From positions 1 through 40,277 of the forward strand of contig CAKTQP010000016.1 of the NCBI GenBank assembly GCA_934597165.1: a DNA stretch of 40,277 nucleotides, read 5' to 3'. The notes under the pieces were generated by a model. The model was not told the origin of the DNA. It did not search any database and saw only the letters and a program-made list of their open reading frames with translations. Of this stretch, positions 1-8,139 are shown one piece after another. The stretch comes from an uncultured Oscillospiraceae bacterium. Its GTDB lineage: Bacteria > Bacillota > Clostridia > Oscillospirales > Oscillospiraceae. The translations under genes and the position numbers were made by a program. How positions within the stretch are numbered: position 1 is the first letter of the stretch; each line of letters begins with the position of its first letter.

Positions 1-1146
1 GAGGAACTGCGGCAGAGCATCGACCAGATCGACCGAGAGCTGGTGCGCCTGTTCGAGCAGCGCATGGCGGTGACCCGTGAAGTCGGCGAGTACAAACAGC
101 AGGTGGGTCTGCCCGTCCTGGATGCCGCCCGGGAACGAGAGGTGCTGGCGAAAAAGATCAACCTCATCTCCAACCCGGACTTGCAGGCGGACGTGGTGCA
201 GCTGTATGAGAACATCATGGCCATCAGCCGCCGTCAGCAGCGGAGCCTGGTGATGGAGGGGCAGGAGAACCCGTACCTGACCAAGATCATGGGCGACATC
301 GCCCGGGCGGAAGCCCCTATCGAAAACCCCCGTGTGGTCTACCAGGGGGAACCGGGCGCGTACAGCGAGATGGCCGCCGTGGACTTCTTCGGCGAGGACA
401 TCCACGCGGTGGGGCTGGAACAGTTCGAGGACGTGTTCCTAGCCTTGAAGGAAGGACGTGCCGATTACGGCGTGGTGCCCATCGAGAACAGCTCCACCGG
501 CGCCATCCGGCAGATCTACGACCTGATGACCCAGCACGACTGCTTCGTGGTGGGCGAGACCACCGTGGCCATCCAGCACTGCCTCATGGCCCTGCCTGGG
601 GTGAAGCTGGAGGACATCCAGGCGGTGTACTCCCACGAGCAGGGTCTGTTCCAGTGCGAGCAGTATTTGAACAAGCACCCGGACTGGAAACGCATCCCCC
701 AGGCGGACACGGCAGGCAGCGCCAACATGGTGGCCAAGAGCGGCGACCGCACCAAGGCGGCCATCTGCAGCAAGCGTTCCGCCGACATCTACGGCCTGGA
801 GATTTTGGCGGAGGCCATCAACAGCAACGCCAACAACACCACCCGCTTTGTGGTCATCTCCACCCGCATGGAGCTGCGGCCTGACCGGGATAAGGTCAGC
901 ACCTGCTTCTGCGTGCCCCACCAGAGCGGTTCCCTGCATGAGATCTTGACCATCTTCGCCGTCCACGGCCTGAACATGGTGCGTCTGGAGTCCCGTCCCA
1001 TCCAGGGGCGGAGCTGGGAGTATATGTTTTTCCTAGAATTCTCCGGCGACATCGCAGCCCCTGGCATGGAGGGCGTGTTCCGGGAGCTGACCCAGTCTGC
1101 CGACCACTTCCGCGTGCTGGGCAACTTCGCCTCTAACCTGCATTGA
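1..1146 (+). CDS. pheA: Bifunctional chorismate mutase / prephenate dehydratase, 5'-truncated by the window edge
   Basis: The frame is open from base 1, so the true start lies upstream; 381 codons are visible. Residues 1-85 of the fragment form an AroQ-class chorismate mutase helix bundle (DQIDRELVRLFEQRM, then a conserved K/R-rich helix). From about residue 112 a prephenate dehydratase domain follows (YQGEPGAYSE, VPIENSSTG, and NTTRFVVIS with the Thr-Arg-Phe catalytic motif). The C-terminal ACT domain carries the phenylalanine-binding ESRP motif. The enzyme converts chorismate to prephenate and then to phenylpyruvate, and the ACT domain implies feedback inhibition by phenylalanine (family knowledge). 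It lies 21 bp upstream of aroQ on the same strand, so this is probably the end of an aromatic biosynthesis operon. Confidence 0.95.
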   Translation, partial: EELRQSIDQIDRELVRLFEQRMAVTREVGEYKQQVGLPVLDAAREREVLAKKINLISNPDLQADVVQLYENIMAISRRQQRSLVMEGQENPYLTKIMGDIARAEAPIENPRVVYQGEPGAYSEMAAVDFFGEDIHAVGLEQFEDVFLALKEGRADYGVVPIENSSTGAIRQIYDLMTQHDCFVVGETTVAIQHCLMALPGVKLEDIQAVYSHEQGLFQCEQYLNKHPDWKRIPQADTAGSANMVAKSGDRTKAAICSKRSADIYGLEILAEAINSNANNTTRFVVISTRMELRPDRDKVSTCFCVPHQSGSLHEILTIFAVHGLNMVRLESRPIQGRSWEYMFFLEFSGDIAAPGMEGVFRELTQSADHFRVLGNFASNLH

Positions 1147-1167
1147 CCTTGGAAAGGGAGGATACCC

Positions 1168-1602
1168 ATGAAATTTTTGGTACTCAACGGCCCCAACCTG
1201 AACCTGCTGGGTCAGCGGGAGCCGGGCATCTACGGGGAGCAGACCTACGACGGCCTGTGCCGCCAGCTCACCGCCTTCGCGGAAGCCAACGGCAGCACGG
1301 TAGACTTTGTCCAGTCCAACTACGAGGGCGCCCTCATCGACGCCATCCACAGCACCCCCGGCAAGTATGACGCCATGGTCATGAACCCCGGCGCCTTCAC
1401 CCACTACAGTATTGCCCTCTTAGACGCCCTCAAGGCGGTGGACGTGCCCTGCATCGAGGTGCACATCTCCAATATCCACCAGAGGGAGGAGTTCCGCCAC
1501 CACTCGGTGACGGCAGCGGCCTGCGTGGGGCAGATCTGCGGGCTGGGTTTTTATGGATACCAAGCGGCCATGGGCTATTTCCTGGCGCAGGGCGAAAAAT
1601 GA
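1168..1602 (+). CDS. aroQ: Type II 3-dehydroquinate dehydratase
   Basis: A 144-residue cytosolic protein, the usual length for the type II enzyme. It starts with the family hallmark LNGPNLNLLGQREPGIYG, which carries the catalytic Arg and Tyr, and continues with the NPGAFTHYS substrate loop and the EVHISN and REEFRHHS segments. It dehydrates 3-dehydroquinate to 3-dehydroshikimate, the third step of the shikimate pathway. The ATG follows a GGGAGG ribosome binding site, and the gene sits 21 bp behind pheA. A hairpin terminator follows at once. Together with aroK near 35.8 kb it is one of the shikimate genes in the window. Confidence 0.96.
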   Translation: MKFLVLNGPNLNLLGQREPGIYGEQTYDGLCRQLTAFAEANGSTVDFVQSNYEGALIDAIHSTPGKYDAMVMNPGAFTHYSIALLDALKAVDVPCIEVHISNIHQREEFRHHSVTAAACVGQICGLGFYGYQAAMGYFLAQGEK

Positions 1603-1613
1603 TTGGAAATCAG

Positions 1614-1645
1614 ACACGCATCTTCTCTGGAAGGTGCGTGTTTTT
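1614..1645 (+). terminator. Intrinsic terminator of the pheA-aroQ operon
   Basis: An 11-bp stem (ACACGCATCTT pairing with AAGGTGCGTGT, one G-T pair) with a six-base loop runs straight into five T residues, 12 bases after the aroQ stop codon. Confidence 0.85.
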
Positions 1646-1732
1646 GCGTCTGGGAAGGGGAGATGGGGCGAAATGCCCAAAAGAGGCGGAAGAAAATCGG
1701 AGAAAAGACACAAATTTTACAGCGAAAAATGG

Positions 1733-1761
1733 TTGAAGCGGCTCGCAAAATAGGGTATGAT
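1733..1761 (+). promoter_or_regulatory. Sigma-A-type promoter of the nucleoside transporter operon
   Basis: TTGAAG (1733-1738), 17-bp spacer, TATGAT (1756-1761). A TATAAT at 1762-1767 overlaps but its spacing to the -35 is too long. The leader to the bmpA start would be about 70 nt. The gap 1646-1732 shows no other feature. Confidence 0.6.
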
Positions 1762-1769
1762 TATAATAT

Positions 1770-1788
1770 TGTTAACACAGCGTTAACA
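1770..1788. promoter_or_regulatory. Candidate operator: 7-bp inverted repeat at the transcription start
   Basis: TGTTAAC, five-base spacer, GTTAACA: a perfect inverted repeat made of two GTTAAC palindromes. It lies 8-27 bp downstream of the -10 element, a good position for a repressor. It does not resemble the Gram-positive PurR box. The regulator is unknown. Confidence 0.45.
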
Positions 1789-1836
1789 GGTTGTTACACT
1801 GTGGACACAAATCACACATATTGGAGGAAAAGAAAA

Positions 1837-3060
1837 ATGCACAAGAAACTGCTTGCCATGATCCTGGCTTGTGCTATGGTCATCGGCCTGGCATCCTGCG
1901 GTAAGTCCGTGGACAATGCCGGAAGCGCTACTTCTACTCCTGCTGCCAGCACCGCAGCAGAACCCGCTGCAGACGGCGCCATGAAGGTCGGCTTCGTCTA
2001 CATCGGCGACGACAGCGAAGCTTACACTGCGAACTTCATCGCTGCCGAAGAGGCCATCAAGGAAGCATATGGCGACAAGGTTCAGACCATCGCTAAGTAC
2101 AACGTGGCCGAAGACGCTGTGGAAGATCCCCTGGTCGAGCTGTGCGAAGCTGGCTGCAAGATCATCTTCACCACCAGCTTTGGTTATGGCGAAAAGGCAA
2201 AGGAACTGGCCGCTCAGTATCCCGACATCCAGTTCTGCCAGGCAACCTGCGCAAACGCTGACAAGGACACTGCCAACTATCACACCTACATGGGCGCCAT
2301 CTATCAGGGTCGTTTCGTCGCTGGTATCGTCGCTGGCATGAAGATGAAGGAACTGATCGACGCCGGCACCATCACCGCTGACAAGGCTAAGATCGGCTAC
2401 GTCGCTGCATACCCCTATGCCGAAGTCATCTCCGGCTACACCGCATTCCTCATGGGCGTTCGCTCCGTCGTTGCTGACGCCACCATGGAAGTCAACTACA
2501 CCAACTCCTGGGGCGACTATGAGACCGAAAAGACCATGGCTACCGCTATGATCGAAGACGGCTGCGTCATCATCTCCCAGCACTCCGATACCGAAGGCCC
2601 TGCCAAGGCTTGCGAAGACGCAACCCAGAAGGGCACCAGCGTGTTCCACGTGGGCTACAACCAGAGCATGGTCGACATCGCTCCCGACAGCAGCCTGATC
2701 TCCAGCCGCCAGGACTATGCTCCCTATGAAGTGGGCGCAGTCAAGGCTGTCATGGACGGCACCGAGATCCCCGTTGACCAGTGGGCTGGCTTCGACGAAG
2801 GTTGGGTCGCTATGACCGAGCTGAACACCAAGATCGCCGCTAAGGGCACTCAGGAAGCAATGGACGCCGTCATCCAGGACTTCAAGGATGGCAAGCGCAC
2901 CGCTAAGGAAATCTACAAGGGCGACTACAAGGGCACCAACCCCTTCGACAAGAACGACACCATCGATCTGACCGAAGGCTTTGCTGAAAACAGCACCCAG
3001 TCCGCACCTACCTTCGCATACGTGCTGGACGACGTCATCACTGTTCTGAGCACCAACTAA
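1837..3060 (+). CDS. bmpA: BMP/PnrA-family nucleoside-binding lipoprotein
   Basis: A 407-residue extracellular solute-binding protein. The frame is open upstream, but the start chosen here follows GGAGG by about 8 bp and gives a typical lipoprotein signal: basic MHKK, a hydrophobic stretch, and lipobox LASC with Cys21 to be lipidated. A Ser/Thr/Ala-rich linker follows, then a BMP (PnrA-like) fold (KVGFVYIG, TTSFGYG, TYMGAIYQGRF, GYVAAYPY, ISQHSDTEG). In this family the ligand is usually a purine nucleoside (family knowledge), fitting the nupOPQ-type genes downstream. Codon use (many GCT/GCA, AAG, GAA) differs from neighbours and suggests high expression. The ligand cannot be read from sequence; a sugar is a weaker alternative. 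Confidence 0.9.
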   Translation: MHKKLLAMILACAMVIGLASCGKSVDNAGSATSTPAASTAAEPAADGAMKVGFVYIGDDSEAYTANFIAAEEAIKEAYGDKVQTIAKYNVAEDAVEDPLVELCEAGCKIIFTTSFGYGEKAKELAAQYPDIQFCQATCANADKDTANYHTYMGAIYQGRFVAGIVAGMKMKELIDAGTITADKAKIGYVAAYPYAEVISGYTAFLMGVRSVVADATMEVNYTNSWGDYETEKTMATAMIEDGCVIISQHSDTEGPAKACEDATQKGTSVFHVGYNQSMVDIAPDSSLISSRQDYAPYEVGAVKAVMDGTEIPVDQWAGFDEGWVAMTELNTKIAAKGTQEAMDAVIQDFKDGKRTAKEIYKGDYKGTNPFDKNDTIDLTEGFAENSTQSAPTFAYVLDDVITVLSTN

Positions 3061-3100
3061 CTCAGCCTCAGCAAGACGCTCTGACAAAGAGAATACCATG

Positions 3101-3127
3101 GGCGGAGCCGGTCTATCCGGCTCCGCC
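3101..3127 (+). other. Strong intercistronic RNA hairpin
   Basis: Perfect 11-bp GC-rich stem (GGCGGAGCCGG / CCGGCTCCGCC) with a five-base loop, 40 bp after bmpA. There is no T tract, so a full terminator is unlikely. It more probably protects the 3' end of bmpA mRNA. Confidence 0.6.
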
Positions 3128-3146
3128 TGAACTGGTTTATCCGCGG

Positions 3147-3193
3147 ATTGCTGAAACGTACTGCCGAATCCATTGGCGGCAGGTTTCAGCAAT
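3147..3193 (+). other. Second intercistronic hairpin before the ABC ATPase gene
   Basis: Perfect 11-bp outer stem (ATTGCTGAAAC / GTTTCAGCAAT), with CTGCCG / CGGCAG able to extend it inside. No T tract follows. With the hairpin just upstream it could lower expression of the transporter relative to the binding protein. Confidence 0.55.
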
Positions 3194-3253
3194 AAAAGGT
3201 ACCAAAATGTGCGCTATCACTGGCGAATTATAGAGAGAAGGTAAATAAAAAGT

Positions 3254-4786
3254 ATGGAACGAGACATTGCGATCCGGCTAGAGGACATCACCAAGGTGTT
3301 CGGCGAGACCGTAGCAAATTCCCACGTGAGCATGGACGTGTACCGCGGCGAGATCCTCTCCCTGCTGGGCGAGAACGGCAGCGGCAAGACCACCCTCATG
3401 AACATGATCTCCGGCATCTATTTCCCCGACGGCGGCACCATCTACGTCAACGGCCAGGAGGTCATGATCCGCTCCCCCAAGGACGCCTTTGACCTGGGCA
3501 TCGGCATGATCCACCAGCACTTCAAATTGGTGGACGTGCTCACCGCAGCGGAGAACGTGGCGCTGGGTCTGAAGGAGCCGGGTCGGTACGACATCAAGAA
3601 GGTGGCCGCCAAGGTCAAGGCCATCGGCGACAAGTACGGCTTCCACATCGACCCCAACAAGAAAATTTACGAGATGTCCGTGTCGGAAAAGCAGACGGTA
3701 GAAATTATCAAAGTGCTCTATCGCGGCGCTGACATCCTCATCCTGGACGAGCCCACCGCCGTCCTCACCCCCCAGGAGACCGACCGCCTCTTCGACGTCC
3801 TCCGCGCCATGCGGGACGACGACAAGGCCATCATCATCATCACCCACAAGCTCCAGGAGGTCCTGGCTCTCTCCGACCGGGTCACCGTCCTGCGCAAGGG
3901 CGAGTACATCGGCACCGTCCCCACCAGCGAGGCTACTCCCCAGTCTCTGACCGACATGATGGTGGGCCAGGCCACCAAGCTGAACATCGAGCGTCCGGAG
4001 CCAAAGGACACCAAAAAGCTCCTGGAGGTCACCAACCTGACCGTGGTGGATCGCAACGACGTGACCAAGCTCAAGGACGTGTCCTTCACCGCCTACGGCG
4101 GCGAGATTTTGGGCATCGCCGGTATCTCCGGCTGCGGCCAGAAGGAGCTGATGGAAGCCATCGCCGGCCTCCAGCCCGTCACCCAGGGCAGCGTCATCTA
4201 CTATGAAGCGGACGGCTCTCCCGAAGAGCTCATCGGCAAAAGCCCCATGAAGATCCAGGAGATGGGCGTCCACCTGTCCTTCGTCCCGGAAGACCGTCTG
4301 GGCATGGGTCTGGTGGCCAACATGGGCATGACCGGCAACATGATGCTCCGCTCCTTCAAGAAGGGCAAGTTCGGCTTCTCCGACCGGAAGTCTCCGGCGG
4401 AGCTGGCGGAGCGCATCAAGGAAGACCTGGAAGTGGTCACCACCGACATCACCATGCCCGTCCGGCAGATGTCCGGCGGCAACGTCCAGAAGGTGCTGGT
4501 GGGGCGCGAGATCTGCGCCGACCCCAGAGTGCTGCTCACCGCTTACGCCGTCCGTGGCCTGGACATCAACACCTCCCACACCATCTATCGCCTCCTCAAT
4601 GAGCAGAAGGCCAAGGGCGTCGCTGTCATCTATGTGGGCGAGGACTTGGACGTGCTGCTGGAGCTGTGCGACCGTATCCTGGTGCTGTGCGGCGGTGAGA
4701 TTTCCGGTATCGTAGACGGCAGAACCACCACCAAAGAGGAAGTGGGTCTGCTGATGACCAAAAAGGGAGAGGGGGAAGGTATCTGA
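3254..4786 (+). CDS. Nucleoside/sugar-type ABC transporter ATP-binding protein (double ATPase)
   Basis: A 510-residue cytoplasmic protein with two fused ATPase domains, the architecture of NupO/RbsA-type importers. Domain 1 has Walker A GENGSGKTT (residues 39-47), signature MSVSEKQ and Walker B LILDEPTAVLTPQ. Domain 2 has a degenerate Walker A (GISGCGQKE), a good signature MSGGNVQKVLVGRE, and a degenerate Walker B region (LLTAYAVRGLD where PTRGLD is usual). One degenerate site is normal for this class. The stop codon overlaps the first permease start (TGATG), so translation is probably coupled. It would energise uptake of the ligand bound by the upstream lipoprotein. Confidence 0.92.
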   Translation: MERDIAIRLEDITKVFGETVANSHVSMDVYRGEILSLLGENGSGKTTLMNMISGIYFPDGGTIYVNGQEVMIRSPKDAFDLGIGMIHQHFKLVDVLTAAENVALGLKEPGRYDIKKVAAKVKAIGDKYGFHIDPNKKIYEMSVSEKQTVEIIKVLYRGADILILDEPTAVLTPQETDRLFDVLRAMRDDDKAIIIITHKLQEVLALSDRVTVLRKGEYIGTVPTSEATPQSLTDMMVGQATKLNIERPEPKDTKKLLEVTNLTVVDRNDVTKLKDVSFTAYGGEILGIAGISGCGQKELMEAIAGLQPVTQGSVIYYEADGSPEELIGKSPMKIQEMGVHLSFVPEDRLGMGLVANMGMTGNMMLRSFKKGKFGFSDRKSPAELAERIKEDLEVVTTDITMPVRQMSGGNVQKVLVGREICADPRVLLTAYAVRGLDINTSHTIYRLLNEQKAKGVAVIYVGEDLDVLLELCDRILVLCGGEISGIVDGRTTTKEEVGLLMTKKGEGEGI

Positions 4787-5904
4787 TGGCAAGCGGAAAG
4801 AAAACACAGGAAAAGAAAGAGCCTCTGGTGCGTCTGGCACAGCGGCAGGGGATGAGCACCCAGAAAAAGTGGGTCATCCGTATCGCCTCCATCGTGGTGG
4901 CGCTCATCCTGGGCGCGTTCATCTTTATGGCGCTGGGCTACAGTCCCTTCTCCATCTACGGCGCCATGATAAACGGCAGTCTGGGCGGCAAGCTGGCCAT
5001 CCAGCAGACCATCAAGATCGCTATCCCCCTGTTGGGTGCGTCCCTGGCCATCGCCCCCGCCTTTAAGATGAAGTTCTGGAACATCGGCGTGGAAGGCCAG
5101 ATCACCATGGGCGGCATCTTTGCCACCTTCTTCGCCCTGAACTTTGCAGAGACCTGGCCCTCTTGGCTGCTCATCCTGGTCATGTGCGTGGCCGGTGCCA
5201 TCGGCGGTGCCCTGTGGGGGCTCATCCCCGCCGTGTTCCGCGCCAAGTGGGGCACCAACGAGACCCTGTTCACCCTGATGATGAACTATATCGCCATCGG
5301 CATCGTCAAATACCTCCAGGGCGGCCCCTGGGAAAAGCGCCCCCGCGGCACTCAGCTCATCGGCCTGTTCAAGAGCGGCGCCAGAATGCCCAACGTGTGG
5401 AACATCACCATCGGCGTCTTCCTCATCATCCTGCTGGTGTTCTTCATGTTCTGCTACCTGAAATACACCAAGCACGGCTTTGAGATCGCCGTGGTCGGCG
5501 AGAGCGAACCCACCGCACGCTACGCCGGTATCGACGTGGCCAAGGTCATCGTCCGCACCATGATCGTCTCCGGCGCCATCGCCGGTATCGTGGGCTTCAT
5601 CCTGGTCTCCGGCATCAAGTACACCCTGTCCGACTCCGTCGCCGGCGGCGTGGGCTTCACCGGTATCACCGTGGCTTGGCTGGCACAGCTCAACGCCTTT
5701 GGTATGGTGCTCATCTCCTTCTTCCTGGCCATCCTGGAGAAGGGCGCCAGCACCATCAACACCGTCACCAACAACGCCATCCCGGAATCCATGTCCGATA
5801 TGCTCACCGGTATCATCCTGTTCTGTATGCTGGGCAGTGAGTTCTTCATCCGTTACCGGCTGATCTTCCGCGGCAGAAGCCAAGTCAAGAAGGAGGGGAA
5901 GTAA
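4786..5904 (+). CDS. Nucleoside ABC transporter permease (NupP-like)
   Basis: A 372-residue membrane protein. A charged N-terminus of about 40 residues precedes roughly eight to ten hydrophobic segments. Motifs of the BPD_transp_2 family are visible: FWNIGVEGQITMGG, the NETLFTLMMNYIA helix, and VVGESEPTARYAGID, the EAA-like loop that contacts the ATPase. The second permease shares the NLGVEGL and VGEDPATADAAGI equivalents, so the two are paralogous halves of the channel. It overlaps the ATPase gene by one base and is followed after one base by the second permease. Confidence 0.9.
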   Translation: MASGKKTQEKKEPLVRLAQRQGMSTQKKWVIRIASIVVALILGAFIFMALGYSPFSIYGAMINGSLGGKLAIQQTIKIAIPLLGASLAIAPAFKMKFWNIGVEGQITMGGIFATFFALNFAETWPSWLLILVMCVAGAIGGALWGLIPAVFRAKWGTNETLFTLMMNYIAIGIVKYLQGGPWEKRPRGTQLIGLFKSGARMPNVWNITIGVFLIILLVFFMFCYLKYTKHGFEIAVVGESEPTARYAGIDVAKVIVRTMIVSGAIAGIVGFILVSGIKYTLSDSVAGGVGFTGITVAWLAQLNAFGMVLISFFLAILEKGASTINTVTNNAIPESMSDMLTGIILFCMLGSEFFIRYRLIFRGRSQVKKEGK

Positions 5905-5905
5905 C

Positions 5906-6898
5906 ATGGAAATTTGGAACGCCATCGTCAACTTTATCGTTGCTTCCGTCCTCATGGGCACCACCCTCATGTACGGTACCCTGGGCGAGATCCTGACGGA
6001 GAAATCCGGCAACCTGAACCTGGGCGTGGAGGGTCTGGTCTACATGGGCGGCGCTGCCGGCCTCATCGCCCCCTACCTCTACGAGCAGGCGACAGGAGCG
6101 GGCGCAAGCCCGGTCATCGGCCTCATCCTGGCCATGCTGGCCGGTTTCCTGGTGGCCGCCTTCGGCAGCCTCATCTTCTCCTTCCTCACCATCACCCTCC
6201 GCGCCAACCAGAACGTCACCGGCCTGGCGCTGACCATCTTCGGTGTGGGCTTTGGTAAGTTCTTCGGCGAATACTACCGCGTCAAAGCAGGCGGCCGCCT
6301 GGTCATCAGCGCCAACCTGGAGGAACTGTTCACCGCCAAGCTCTTCCCCGATTTCCTCTCCAACATCCCCATCATCGGCAAGCTCCTCTTCTCCTACAAC
6401 TTCATGATCTACCTGAGCATCGCCATCGCCATCGCCATGGCCTGGATGCTCAACCGGAGCAGAGTGGGTCTGAACCTGCGTTCGGTAGGCGAAGACCCCG
6501 CCACGGCGGACGCCGCTGGCATCAACGTCACCCGGTACAAGTACCTGTTCACCTGCATCGGCGGCGGCATCTGCGGCCTGGGCGGCCTGTACTTCACCAT
6601 GGTCGTCGGCAGCGGCAACTGGGCGGCTGACGCCATGGACGGCAAGGGCTGGCTGGCAGTGGCGCTGGTCATCTTCGCCCTGTGGCGTCCCCTGCGTGCC
6701 GTCTGGGGCTCCATCCTGTTCGGTGCGCTGATGATCATGTATATGCGCGTCACCGTGTTCCCCATCCCCACGGAGATCTACAAGATTTTGCCCTACGTGG
6801 TCACCCTCATCGTCCTGATCGTCCTGAGCATCCGCCAGCGTCGAGAAAATCAGCCCCCTGCATCCCTGGGCAACGCCTACTTCCGGGAAGAGCGCTGA
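5906..6898 (+). CDS. Nucleoside ABC transporter permease (NupQ-like)
   Basis: A 330-residue membrane protein of the same family as its upstream neighbour, with about eight to ten hydrophobic segments. Key motifs are GTLGEILTEKSGNLNLGVEG near the N-terminus, LTIFGVGFGKF, and RSVGEDPATADAAGI, the ATPase-contact loop. AGGAGGGG lies 8 bp before the ATG. It is the last gene of the operon and is followed by a terminator. The set of lipoprotein, double ATPase and two unequal permeases matches the BmpA-NupABC guanosine/nucleoside systems of Firmicutes (family knowledge). Confidence 0.9.
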   Translation: MEIWNAIVNFIVASVLMGTTLMYGTLGEILTEKSGNLNLGVEGLVYMGGAAGLIAPYLYEQATGAGASPVIGLILAMLAGFLVAAFGSLIFSFLTITLRANQNVTGLALTIFGVGFGKFFGEYYRVKAGGRLVISANLEELFTAKLFPDFLSNIPIIGKLLFSYNFMIYLSIAIAIAMAWMLNRSRVGLNLRSVGEDPATADAAGINVTRYKYLFTCIGGGICGLGGLYFTMVVGSGNWAADAMDGKGWLAVALVIFALWRPLRAVWGSILFGALMIMYMRVTVFPIPTEIYKILPYVVTLIVLIVLSIRQRRENQPPASLGNAYFREER

Positions 6899-6920
6899 AA
6901 AAACCAACCCATACAACGTC

Positions 6921-6950
6921 AAAAACGCAGGTCATACGACCTGCGTTTTT
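6921..6950 (+). terminator. Intrinsic terminator of the nucleoside transporter operon
   Basis: Perfect 13-bp stem (AAAAACGCAGGTC / GACCTGCGTTTTT), four-base loop, T run built into the stem end. It could work in both directions. Confidence 0.9.
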
Positions 6951-7004
6951 TCACAGCCAAAACCTGAGACGGAGGCAGAAGCTGCCAACTCCAACCAGCC
7001 CAAG

Positions 7005-7050
7005 GCTCCTTCGTTCACGAGGGAGCTGTCGCCTCAAGGCGACTGAGGGA
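7005..7050. repeat. Double-hairpin intergenic element, possible REP-like repeat
   Basis: Two adjacent hairpins: GCTCCTTCGT pairing with ACGAGGGAGC (7005-7026, one G-T pair), and GTCGCC-TCAA-GGCGAC (7028-7043), followed by CTGAGGGAG. The GGGAGCTGTC...GACTGAGGGAG layout resembles short palindromic intergenic repeats I recall from clostridial genomes. Only one copy is in this window, so repeat status is from memory and unproven. The rest of 6951-7071 shows nothing else. Confidence 0.45.
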
Positions 7051-7071
7051 GTCCGCCCCCCAGAACAACAA

Positions 7072-7108
7072 AAAAGCGTCACGCCGAACAAACCAGCGTG
7101 ACGCTTTT
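7072..7108 (-). terminator. Intrinsic terminator of the GGGtGRT operon
   Basis: Perfect 13-bp stem (AAAAGCGTCACGC / GCGTGACGCTTTT) with an 11-base loop, ending 18 bp beyond the minus-strand stop codon. The flanking A run reads as T on the minus strand. Confidence 0.85.
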
Positions 7109-7126
7109 GTATTTTAAGCGGAAATC

Positions 7127-8128
7127 TTACTTCTTCAGCGCTTCCTCAACCGCCACGGCCACAGCCACAGTAGCCCCGACCATAGGATTGTTGCCCATGC
7201 CCAGGAAGCCCATCATCTCCACGTGCGCGGGGACGGAGGAGGAGCCTGCGAACTGGGCGTCAGAGTGCATACGACCCATGGTGTCGGTCATGCCATAGGA
7301 AGCGGGGCCGGCGGCCATGTTGTCCGGATGCAGGGTACGACCAGTGCCGCCGCCGGAGGCCACGGAGAAGTACTTCTTGCCCTGCTCAATGCACTCCTTC
7401 TTGTAGGTGCCTGCCACCGGGTGCTGGAAGCGGGTGGGGTTGGTGGAGTTGCCGGTGATGGACACGTCCACGCCCTCGTGGTGCATGATGGCCACGCCTT
7501 CCCGCACGTCGTCCGCGCCGTAGCACTTGACGGCAGCCCGCTCGCCCTTGGAGTAGGGGGTCTCCTTGACCACGTGGAGCTCGCCGGTGTGGTAGTCGAA
7601 CTTGGTCTGTACGTAGGTGAAGCCGTTGATCCGGGAGATGATCTGGGCAGCGTCCTTGCCCAGGCCGTTCAGGATGACCCGCAGAGGCTCCTGACGCGCC
7701 TTGTTGGCGTTGCGGGCGATGCCGATGGCGCCTTCAGCGGCGGCGAAGGACTCGTGACCGGCCAGGAAAGCGAAGCACTTGGTCTCGTCCCGGAGCAGCA
7801 TAGCGCCCAGGTTACCGTGCCCCAGACCGACCTTCCGGTCGTCTGCCACGGAACCGGGGATGCAGAAGGCCTGGAGGCCGATGCCGATGGCGGCGGCGGC
7901 GTCTGCGGCGGTCTTGACGCCCTTCTTCACGGCGATGGCAGCGCCCATGGTGTAGGCCCAGCAGGCGTTCTCAAAGCAGATGGGCTGGATGCCCTTGACG
8001 ATCTCGTAGGGGTCGAAGCCCAGATCGTTGCAGATGGTGCGGCATTCCTCGATGGAACCGATGCCGTATTCGGCCAGAACGCCGTTGATTTTGTCGATAC
8101 GTCTTTCGTAGCTTTCAAACAGTGCCAT
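7127..8128 (-). CDS. GGGtGRT family protein, function unknown
   Basis: A 333-residue protein with no signal peptide or clear membrane segment. It carries the motif that names its family, SGGGTGRTLHPDN (around residues 258-270), plus conserved Gly/Ala-rich stretches (GLGHGNLGAMLLRDET, FAFLAGHESFAAAEGAIG, MGFLGMGNNPMVGATVAVAVA). The biochemical role is not known to me. It is translated 11 bp after a NifU/IscU-like scaffold gene and almost certainly co-transcribed with it. That pairing, which I recall from other Clostridia, suggests a role linked to iron-sulfur or another cysteine-based cofactor. Start: ATG behind AAGGTGAG; an upstream AAAGGA is a little further away. Confidence 0.85.
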   Translation of the reverse strand: MALFESYERRIDKINGVLAEYGIGSIEECRTICNDLGFDPYEIVKGIQPICFENACWAYTMGAAIAVKKGVKTAADAAAAIGIGLQAFCIPGSVADDRKVGLGHGNLGAMLLRDETKCFAFLAGHESFAAAEGAIGIARNANKARQEPLRVILNGLGKDAAQIISRINGFTYVQTKFDYHTGELHVVKETPYSKGERAAVKCYGADDVREGVAIMHHEGVDVSITGNSTNPTRFQHPVAGTYKKECIEQGKKYFSVASGGGTGRTLHPDNMAAGPASYGMTDTMGRMHSDAQFAGSSSVPAHVEMMGFLGMGNNPMVGATVAVAVAVEEALKK

Positions 8129-8139
8129 AGTCGCTCACC

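Noticed and set aside
1603..1836. N-terminal extension of the BMP lipoprotein
   Set aside because: It would run through a terminator and promoter and place the lipoprotein signal about 80 residues inside. The same reasoning removed extensions of pstS, purF, glgP, proB, the NhaC-family gene and the NifU-like gene.
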